A stretch of DNA of 11,638 nt from assembly GCA_034211175.1 (NCBI GenBank), contig JAXHUH010000293.1, forward strand, positions 1 through 11,638, in the 5' to 3' direction. The stretch is from JAXHUH01 sp034211175. GTDB taxonomy: Bacteria > Actinomycetota > Acidimicrobiia > Acidimicrobiales > CAIXPF01. The notes under the pieces are model-generated. The model worked only from the letters and a program-made list of their open reading frames with translations. It was not told where the DNA came from and did not search any database. A program made the translations under genes and the position numbers. Positions 5,748-11,638 of the stretch are shown here, piece by piece (position 1 is the stretch's first letter; each line of letters begins with the position of its first letter).

Positions 5748-8700
5748 TCACGGCGTGAGGATCGTGCCGTGGCGGTGGTTGGTGATGCTGAGGGCCTGCT
5801 CACGCACCCAGCGGACACCCTCGATGAGCCCGTGGCCGACGACGTCGCGGTCGTCGACGGCGATGCCGGCGTCGATGGCGGCGAGACGGACCGCGCCGTC
5901 GAGCGGGCCGAGCGCCCGCAACCGGGCGGCACCGCTCGACGCGAGGCGTTCGGCCAGCACGTCGTCGGACTCGATGACGAGGCCGCGGTCGCCGAGGAGG
6001 TCCTCCAGCTCGGCCCCCGAGGCACCGGTCGTGACCTCGACCGGCGTACCGGCCCGTTCGGCCGCGGCGAGCGCCATCGTCACGTCGATCGCGGAGACGC
6101 CGGGACCGACGCGCAGCACGACCAGCGGCAACGCCCGGTAGCGGAACACGTTGCGCTCCGCGGCCAGGCCCGACGGATCGTGCTCCCGGCCGAGCTCACG
6201 TGCCCACCAGCGATCGAGCGAGGTGGCGAGCTCTTGCGGCGACACGGCGTCGGTCGTGGTCCAGTGGCCGAGCGACGCCACGTAGTTCGGCCCGCCGGCC
6301 TTGACCGTTGCGCCGACCGACGAGCGCTTCCAGCCGCCGAACGGCTGGCGCTGCACGATGGCGCCGGTGATGTGGCGGTTCACGTAGGCGTTGCCGACCT
6401 CGACGCGTCCGGCCCAGTGGTCGACCTCGGCGTCGTCGAGCGAGCAGATGCCGCCGGTGAGCCCGAAGCCGGTGTCGTTCTGCCAGTCGATGGCCTCGTC
6501 GAGGCTCTCGGCCCGCATCAGGCCGAGGACCGGGCCGAAGCACTCGGTGTGGTGGAACGTGGAGCCCGGTCGGACGCCGAGCTTCACGCCCGGCGACCAC
6601 AGGTGGGGGTTGTCGCCGACCATCGCCGGGGCGACCAGCCACTCCTCGCCGTCGTCGAGGTTCTCGAGCGCCTGGCGCAGCGGCCCGGCCGGGGGCGACA
6701 CGAGAGGGCCGACGTCGGTGGCGAGGTCGGTCGACGGCCCGACCGCCAGCGTGCGGACCGTGTCGGCGACGCGGCGACGGAACGAGGGGTCGTCGTAGAC
6801 GGAGGCCTCGACGATGGCGAGGCTCGCCGCCGAGCACTTCTGGCCGGTGTTGCCGAACGCCGAGGACACGAGGTCGGCGATCGCCTCGTCGAGGTCGGCC
6901 GCGGCGGTGATCACGAGTGCGTTCTTGCCGCTGGTCTCGGCGTGGAGGCGCAGGTCGGGCCGCCACGACGTGAACAGCCGTGCGGTGTCGTACGCACCGG
7001 TCAGGATGACGCCGTCGACGTCGGGGTGGGTGATGAGGCGTTGGCCGACCTCGTCCTCGGGGCACGGCACGAACTGGAGGACGTCGCGGGGGACGCCGGC
7101 CTCCCAGCAGCAACGGGCCACGAGCCGGGCGGTGGCGACGGTCTCGGGGGCGGGCTTGAGGATCACGGCGTTGCCCGCGGCCAGGGCGGCGAGCACCCCG
7201 CCGGCGGGGATGGCGAACGGGAAGTTCCACGGTGATGCGACGACGACGGTGCCGAGGGGCTCGAACCGGGTGCCCTCGTGCTCGATCTCGTCGAGGAGGC
7301 GGGTGCTCGCCGCGTAGTACCGGGCGAAGTCGATGGCCTCGGACACCTCGGGGTCGGCCTGGGCCACGGTCTTGCCGCCGTCGTGGACCATGGTCGCGAC
7401 CGCCTCGCCACGGTGGGCGACCATGGCGTCGGCGACCCGGCAGAGGATGGCGCGCCGCTCGCTGCGGGGCCGAGCCGCCCACCGGGGCCCGGCGGTCGGC
7501 TTCCGGGCGGCGGCCACCGCCCGCTCGACCATCTCCCCGGTGGCCTCGACGTAGCGGTACGCGCCGGGGGCGTCGGGATCGGCGCCGTCGATCGTCACCG
7601 CGTTGGGGGCGACGCTCACCCCGGTCAGCGGCTCGGCGACGTCCTCGCCGTCGATGGTTGCCGCCAGGTCGCGGGGTGGCCGGGAGGTGAACGAGTCGAG
7701 TGCGTCGGCGACCCACGCCCGGTTGACGGCGAGGGTGACATCGGTGTCGGGCTCGTTGGCGCACGGGGCGTCGGGGCTGATCGGCGCCGCCGGCTGCGTC
7801 CGGTCCTGGATGCGGCGGGGCCGGGTGTCCACGTGCTGGCGCCGCTCGACGGCGGCGAGGAAGCGCTCGCGCTCCGCGGCGAGGGTGGCCGAGCCCGGCT
7901 CCATCGAGAACAGCGAGCGGAGGAAGTTGTCCGGCCCGGTGTTCTCGTCGAGGCGGCGCACCAGGTAGGCGATGGCCGACTCGAAGTCCTCGCGGGCGAC
8001 GATCGGGGCGTACAGCAGGATGCCGCCGGCCTCGGTCTTCGTGGCCCGGGCCTGGGCCGGCGCCATGCCCTCGAGCATCTCGATCTCGACCCGGTCGGTG
8101 GCATTGCGTTCGCGGGCGACGAGCAGCGCCCAGGCGACGTCGAAGAGGTTGTGGCTGGCGACGCCGAGGCGGACCGAGTCGGCGTAGCGGTCGTCGAGGG
8201 CGGTCTCGACGAGGCGCTTGTAGTGGGCGTCGACCTCGGCCTTGGTGGTGTACGGCGCCTGTGGCCAGCCCCGCAGCTCGGCCTCGACCTGCTCCATGGC
8301 GAGGTTGGCGCCCTTGACGACGCGGATCTTGATGCGGCCCCCACCCCGGGCGTGGCGGTCCCGCGCCCACTCGCACAGCTCCTCCAGCGCGGCCGACGAG
8401 TCGGGGAGGTACGCCTGGAGCACGATGCCGGCGTCGAGGCCGGTGAGCTCCGGCTCGTCGAGCACCGAGCGGAACACGGCCGTGGTGAGCTCGAGGTCGC
8501 CGTACTCCTCCATGTCGAGGTTCACGAACTTGGCCGGCGAGTGCTCCTGAGCGACCCGGTAGAGACGCCGCAGCGGCTCGGCGATGCGGTGCACCGACGC
8601 GTCGAACGCCAGGGTGCTGAGCTGGGCGCAGATCGCCGAGATCTTGACCGACACGTAGTCGAGGTCGGGGCGGCGGAGCCGGGCGATCACCTGCTCGACC

Positions 8701-9212
8701 CGACGGGCCGCCTCGTCGTTGCCGAGCACCGCCTCGCCGAGCACGTTGATGTTGAGGCTGATGCCCTCGTCGTGGCGACGCTGGACGTGGCGGGCGAACG
8801 CCGGGTCCTCGGCGGGCAGCACCGAGCCGCCGGCCTCGAGGCGCAGCCGCTCCTCCACGAGCCGCAGGACCGGGCCGGGGGCGCGGGGGCCGATGCGGGC
8901 GCCGGCGGTGAACGCCAGGCGGTCGATCGGGCCGAGGAAGTCGGGGGCGCCCCGCCGCTCGACGAGCGCCCGCAGGTGCGCCGTCGCCCGCTGCGGGTCG
9001 CGGATGCGCATGACCTCGTCGATCAGGGCGAGCATCGTCAGCTTGCCGTCGGGGTCGTCGAGCATGCCGGCGAGTCGGCGGTGGCGTTGGCGATCGCGCC
9101 ATCGTTCGGCGTCGGCCGCCTCGCTCAGCAGGCGTTCGGCGAGGTCGACGGCCCGGTTGGTGAGGTCGTCGCCGCGATCGACGGACGGTGGCGTGGTCAC
9201 ACCTCCAGTCAA
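5748..9212 (-). CDS. putA: Bifunctional proline dehydrogenase / L-glutamate gamma-semialdehyde dehydrogenase (PutA)
   Basis: A 1154-residue fused enzyme that oxidises proline to pyrroline-5-carboxylate (FAD-dependent) and then to glutamate (NAD-dependent). The proline dehydrogenase barrel spans about 90-430, with YVSVKIS (187-193), NLDMEEYGDL (231-240), IRVVKGAN (296-303), EMLEGM (378-383) and the substrate-contacting RRLDENT (419-425). The aldehyde dehydrogenase domain spans about 545-990, with PWNFP (661-665), the catalytic-region glutamate in HAETSGK (Glu759), the nucleophile Cys793 in GNTGQKCS, and ECFGP (890-894). About 150 residues follow that domain and end in a SITNHRHGTIL stretch. 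The N-terminus has no ribbon-helix-helix domain, so it should not bind DNA as the E. coli protein does. The start is uncertain: TTG at 9212 is the furthest possible, GTG at 9200 sits one base after GGAGG, and neither has ideal spacing. A PAS-AraC regulator is divergent from it. Confidence 0.95.
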   Translation of the reverse strand: MTGGVTTPPSVDRGDDLTNRAVDLAERLLSEAADAERWRDRQRHRRLAGMLDDPDGKLTMLALIDEVMRIRDPQRATAHLRALVERRGAPDFLGPIDRLAFTAGARIGPRAPGPVLRLVEERLRLEAGGSVLPAEDPAFARHVQRRHDEGISLNINVLGEAVLGNDEAARRVEQVIARLRRPDLDYVSVKISAICAQLSTLAFDASVHRIAEPLRRLYRVAQEHSPAKFVNLDMEEYGDLELTTAVFRSVLDEPELTGLDAGIVLQAYLPDSSAALEELCEWARDRHARGGGRIKIRVVKGANLAMEQVEAELRGWPQAPYTTKAEVDAHYKRLVETALDDRYADSVRLGVASHNLFDVAWALLVARERNATDRVEIEMLEGMAPAQARATKTEAGGILLYAPIVAREDFESAIAYLVRRLDENTGPDNFLRSLFSMEPGSATLAAERERFLAAVERRQHVDTRPRRIQDRTQPAAPISPDAPCANEPDTDVTLAVNRAWVADALDSFTSRPPRDLAATIDGEDVAEPLTGVSVAPNAVTIDGADPDAPGAYRYVEATGEMVERAVAAARKPTAGPRWAARPRSERRAILCRVADAMVAHRGEAVATMVHDGGKTVAQADPEVSEAIDFARYYAASTRLLDEIEHEGTRFEPLGTVVVASPWNFPFAIPAGGVLAALAAGNAVILKPAPETVATARLVARCCWEAGVPRDVLQFVPCPEDEVGQRLITHPDVDGVILTGAYDTARLFTSWRPDLRLHAETSGKNALVITAAADLDEAIADLVSSAFGNTGQKCSAASLAIVEASVYDDPSFRRRVADTVRTLAVGPSTDLATDVGPLVSPPAGPLRQALENLDDGEEWLVAPAMVGDNPHLWSPGVKLGVRPGSTFHHTECFGPVLGLMRAESLDEAIDWQNDTGFGLTGGICSLDDAEVDHWAGRVEVGNAYVNRHITGAIVQRQPFGGWKRSSVGATVKAGGPNYVASLGHWTTTDAVSPQELATSLDRWWARELGREHDPSGLAAERNVFRYRALPLVVLRVGPGVSAIDVTMALAAAERAGTPVEVTTGASGAELEDLLGDRGLVIESDDVLAERLASSGAARLRALGPLDGAVRLAAIDAGIAVDDRDVVGHGLIEGVRWVREQALSITNHRHGTILTP

Positions 9213-9240
9213 TCCCCACCGTCTTGGCGCATCAGTCCTG

Positions 9241-9283
9241 CCACGGTGCGTGGATGTGACAAGTCACGCCGCCGGCCGGCGGC
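9241..9283. promoter_or_regulatory. Three consecutive inverted repeats between putA and the AraC-type gene, candidate operators
   Basis: Three perfect dyads follow one another: CCACG-GTG-CGTGG (9241-9253), GTGAC-AA-GTCAC (9256-9267) and the 16-bp palindrome GCCGCCGGCCGGCGGC (9268-9283). Their centres are about 14 bp apart. They occupy the middle of the 89-bp divergent intergenic space, the natural place for operators shared by putA and the regulator. Binding by the neighbouring AraC-type protein is inferred; AraC proteins more often use direct repeats. Confidence 0.5.
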
Positions 9284-9289
9284 TGTGCC

Positions 9290-9295
9290 AACAAT
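9290..9295 (+). promoter_or_regulatory. Possible -10 element for a leaderless regulator transcript
   Basis: AACAAT ends 6 nt before the ATG at 9302, which would put the transcription start on or next to the start codon. The gene has no Shine-Dalgarno sequence, which agrees with leaderless expression, common in high-GC actinobacteria. No clear -35 is visible, so the call rests on spacing. Confidence 0.3.
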
Positions 9296-9301
9296 GCTGC
9301 G

Positions 9302-10048
9302 ATGGCTCCGTCCCGCCGGGCCGATGCCCCACCCATGACTGCGGCCCCGATGGCCAGCGTGCTCGCCGACCTGCACCGCGGCCTGCCCCACGTCATGTTC
9401 AGCCTCAAGGGCACCGACGGTCGCTACGTGACGGCCAACCAGGCGTTCGCCGACCGGGCCGGGTGCGCGTCACCGGCCGAGGTCGTGGGGCGGACGGCGG
9501 CCGAGCTGTTCCCGACGGAGCTCGCCCGCACCTACGAGGCCCAGGACCGCCGGGTCGTCGACGGTGGTCGGGCGGTGCGGGGAGAGCTGGAGATGATCAC
9601 CCGGCCCGACGGCACGATCGGCTGGTACGTCACGACCAAGACGCCGATTCCCGGGGCCGACGGGGAGATCACCGGGATCGTCGCCATCTCGGTCGACCTG
9701 GGGACCGCGTCGGACCACGACGACGCGATGGGCGGGCTGGTCGCCGCGTTGGCGCTGGTGCGGGAGCGCTTCGCCGAGTCGCTGCGGGTCGACGACCTGG
9801 CCGCGGCGGCCGGCATGTCCCGCCAGCAGCTCGAACGGCGGATGCGGCGAACGATGGGCGTGTCGGCGAAGCAGTACGTGCTGCGGGTCCGCCTCGACGA
9901 GGCCACCCGCCTGCTCGCCACCACCGCGCTGCCGATCGCCGAGGTGGCGACCCGCTGCGGGTTCTACGACCAGGCGGCCCTCACCCGCCGGTTCCGCCGG
10001 GCCGTCGGGATGACCCCCCGCCGCTACCGCGACCTCCACCACCCCTGA
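9302..10048 (+). CDS. PAS domain-containing AraC-family transcriptional regulator
   Basis: A 248-residue protein with an N-terminal PAS sensor domain (about 20-135) and a C-terminal AraC/XylS DNA-binding domain with two helix-turn-helix motifs (about 145-245). The PAS part shows VTANQAFADRAG (43-54), EVVGRTAAELFP (60-71), TRPDGTIGWYVTTKTPI (100-116) and a closing GIVAISVDLG. In the AraC part, LRVDDLAAAAGMSRQQLERR (161-180) is the first helix-turn-helix, and IAEVATRCGFYDQAALTRRF (212-231) followed by GMTPRRYR is the family signature. PAS in place of the usual cupin suggests sensing of a small ligand or redox state; no cofactor-binding residue can be assigned by eye. It is divergent from putA, so control of proline catabolism is the likely job (inference). 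No ribosome-binding site precedes the ATG at 9302; ATGs at 9335 and 9350 are alternatives. Confidence 0.9.
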   Translation: MAPSRRADAPPMTAAPMASVLADLHRGLPHVMFSLKGTDGRYVTANQAFADRAGCASPAEVVGRTAAELFPTELARTYEAQDRRVVDGGRAVRGELEMITRPDGTIGWYVTTKTPIPGADGEITGIVAISVDLGTASDHDDAMGGLVAALALVRERFAESLRVDDLAAAAGMSRQQLERRMRRTMGVSAKQYVLRVRLDEATRLLATTALPIAEVATRCGFYDQAALTRRFRRAVGMTPRRYRDLHHP

Positions 10049-10080
10049 CGCGACCCTTGCCCGCGTACAGCCCGCCGGCT

Positions 10081-10256
10081 CCGTTCTGGACCGCGCAGAA
10101 TGCCACCCGTGGCACTTCGCGGGGACCAGTTCGGAGCACCCCCGTTCTGGACCGCGCAGAATGCCACCCGCGGCACTTCGCGGGGACCAGTTCGGAGCAC
10201 CCCCGTTCTGGACCGCGCAGAATGCCACCGGCGGTACGTCGCGGGGTCCAGTTCGG
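10081..10256. repeat. Three tandem 61-bp units, each an imperfect 54-bp palindrome
   Basis: Units begin at 10081, 10142 and 10203, each starting with CCGTTCTGG. Units 1 and 2 differ at one base (T/C at unit position 30). Unit 3 differs from unit 2 at four of its first 54 bases and then diverges. Within a unit, bases 1-26 pair with bases 29-54: in unit 1, 19 of 26 positions are Watson-Crick and one is G-T, including an apical TGCCAC-CC-GTGGCA. Palindromes are separated by the 7-base spacer AGCACCC. Unit 3 changes one mismatch (A-A at positions 10/45) to A-T but loses others. The array lies between the 3' ends of two convergent genes (10048 and 10267). It could be a REP-like element, a bidirectional transcription stop or a structured RNA. 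Open frames through it are not credible, since 61 is not a multiple of three. Confidence 0.9.
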
Positions 10257-10266
10257 GTTGGTCGGG

Positions 10267-11538
10267 TCAGCCGGGGCGCTCGGGGCGGCGCAGCATGACA
10301 CCGGCACAGGCCGCGCCCGCGATCACCGTCGCGCCGCTCACCGCCAGGACGAACCGGGGCGAGGTGGCGTCGAGCAGCGGTCCGCCGACCAGGAGGGCGG
10401 CGAGCGCGGCGACGTTCGCGGCGCCGTAGACGTTGGCGAACACCCGGCCCAGCGCGTGCTTCGGCACACCACGCTGGACCAGCGTGTTCAGGCTGGCTTC
10501 GAGCACCGCACCGCCGAAGCCCCGCAGCAGCTGGCCGGCCACGGCGAGCGGCAGCGTCGGCGCGGCCGCGGTGAGCACGTTGCCCAGCCCCATGACGTTC
10601 CCGCCGGCGACGAACCCGAGCGTCCGACCGGTCCCGTCCCAGCGGCTCGCGATCGTGGCGTACCCCACGACCAGGCCGGCGCCGACCGCACCGACGAGGA
10701 CGCCGAGGCCCCGCTCCCCCGCGCCCAGCTCGGTGGCGAGGAACGGCACCGCGGCGTCGTCGGCGGCGGACAGGGCGATGAGGAACATGGCGACGGCCAT
10801 CGCCCGGGCGAGGGGGATGCGCCACATGATCACCAGCCCGTCGACCGCATCGCGCCACCACGACCCACCCGTGGCTGCCTCCGGGTCCCGCTCGACCATC
10901 GGCAGACGCAGCAGCAGGGGCGCGCTCAGAACGAACGAGCCGGCATCGACGACGAGGCCCGCCCGCACGCCGCCGACGGCGACGACCACCCCGCCGACCA
11001 GGGCACCGACGACGTCGCCTCCCTGGTGCACGCCGCCGAGGATCGAGTTGGCCCGGGGCAGGTCGCGGTCGTCGACCACGGCGGGGACGACACTTCGCCC
11101 GGCCGGCTCCGAGATCGTGGCGATCGTCGCCTTGGCCAGCACGAGCGCCAACAGGACCGGGGTCGGTGGCAACCAGACGATCACCGCACCGACGACGAGG
11201 GCCTGGCCGAGCTCACCGGCGATCAGCAACCGGCGCTGGTCGACCCGGTCGGCGGCGACGCCCAGCACCGGGCTGAGCAGCGACGGGAGCGACACCATCA
11301 GGAGCAGCAGCGCGACCGCCGTGCCGGCGCCCTCGGTGCGCTGGAGGTGGACGATCAGCGCGAGGTAGCCCACGCCGTCGCCGACGAGCGACACACCTCG
11401 CGCCGCGACCAGCGAACCGAAGGCGGGCGAGCGCCGGAGCAGCCCGGCAGGAGCGGACACCGCCGAAGTGTGGGCGGCGGTGTCGAGCCCCACCAATCGA
11501 GTTTCGGACGCCGCCGGGATGCCGGCCGGCCGGGCCAT
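10267..11538 (-). CDS. MFS transporter, EntS/MFS_3-like efflux family
   Basis: A 423-residue membrane transporter with about twelve hydrophobic segments and a hydrophilic central loop near 215-230. Motif A between the second and third helices reads GVAADRVDQRRLL (93-105). The stretch EPAGRSVVPAVVDDRDLPRAN (144-164) matches the conserved region of EntS-like/MFS_3 exporters, whose members export siderophores, macrolides or other small molecules using the proton gradient. The substrate cannot be told from sequence. The N-terminus has an extra 35 or so polar residues before the first helix. The start is uncertain: the ATG at 11538 has no visible ribosome-binding site and lies just 20 bp from the poly-G artefact, and in-frame TTG/GTG codons at residues 15-16 are alternatives. 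The stop lies 10 bp from the tandem palindromic repeats. Confidence 0.88.
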   Translation of the reverse strand: MARPAGIPAASETRLVGLDTAAHTSAVSAPAGLLRRSPAFGSLVAARGVSLVGDGVGYLALIVHLQRTEGAGTAVALLLLMVSLPSLLSPVLGVAADRVDQRRLLIAGELGQALVVGAVIVWLPPTPVLLALVLAKATIATISEPAGRSVVPAVVDDRDLPRANSILGGVHQGGDVVGALVGGVVVAVGGVRAGLVVDAGSFVLSAPLLLRLPMVERDPEAATGGSWWRDAVDGLVIMWRIPLARAMAVAMFLIALSAADDAAVPFLATELGAGERGLGVLVGAVGAGLVVGYATIASRWDGTGRTLGFVAGGNVMGLGNVLTAAAPTLPLAVAGQLLRGFGGAVLEASLNTLVQRGVPKHALGRVFANVYGAANVAALAALLVGGPLLDATSPRFVLAVSGATVIAGAACAGVMLRRPERPG

Positions 11539-11558
11539 CCGAGGTGGCGCGCGGCCGT

Positions 11559-11638
<80 letters not shown>

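Noticed and set aside
6196..9219. 1007-residue minus-strand frame overlapping putA
   Set aside because: It is an out-of-frame, arginine/proline-rich reading of putA; the true frame carries both catalytic domains.
7278..9338. 686-residue open frame on the plus strand opposite putA
   Set aside because: The composition is low-complexity (Gly/Val/Asp/Arg), there are no recognisable motifs, and it lies entirely against the well-conserved PutA frame.
10081..10256. CRISPR array
   Set aside because: Whole 61-bp units repeat, including the short 7-bp spacer, so there are no unique spacers; no cas genes are nearby.
9981..10307. Minus-strand frame with repeated peptide segments across the tandem repeats
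   Set aside because: The 61-bp period shifts the reading frame each unit, and the frame overlaps the ends of two real genes; the repetition belongs to the DNA palindromes, not to a protein.

Overview
This 11.6 kb window is high-GC bacterial DNA with strong GC bias at third codon positions, GTG/TTG as well as ATG starts, and densely packed chromosomal genes. The gene set (a separate PAS-AraC regulator beside a fused PutA, a CPH-type metal ATPase, a small DAGK-like lipid kinase and PAP2 phosphatases) fits an actinobacterium, possibly of the Acidimicrobiia; that placement is inference. I see no tRNA or rRNA genes, insertion sequences, integrases or CRISPR array. The last ~80 bases are almost pure G and look like an assembly or sequencing artefact at a contig end.

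Layout. (1) 1-2710: a metal-efflux module. A MerR-family regulator (- strand) is divergent from a P1B-3 (CopB-like) metal ATPase with a histidine-rich N-terminus. A MerR-type promoter with a stretched 19-20 bp spacer and an internal dyad lies between them. (2) 2788-5699: a lipid-phosphate cluster. It holds a DAGK/YegS-type lipid kinase, then two divergently transcribed PAP2 phosphatases that share motifs beyond the catalytic ones. One of the two lacks the motif-1 lysine. (3) 5748-10048: proline catabolism. A 1154-residue bifunctional PutA (- strand) is divergent from a PAS-AraC regulator. Three adjacent inverted repeats sit in the 89-bp space between them. (4) 10049-10266: a convergent intergenic region with three tandem 61-bp units, each an imperfect 54-bp palindrome. 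(5) 10267-11538: an MFS exporter of the EntS/MFS_3 type (- strand), running up to the poly-G end.

How the genes work together: the MerR protein probably senses metal and switches on the ATPase, which pumps metal out of the cytoplasm. The lipid kinase and PAP2 proteins could phosphorylate and dephosphorylate lipid carriers or diacylglycerol. The PAS-AraC protein is the natural candidate for controlling putA. The most unusual piece of DNA is the triplicated palindromic repeat at 10081-10256. No clearly new multi-gene system is evident; the rest is mostly recognisable housekeeping and stress functions with some family-level oddities.
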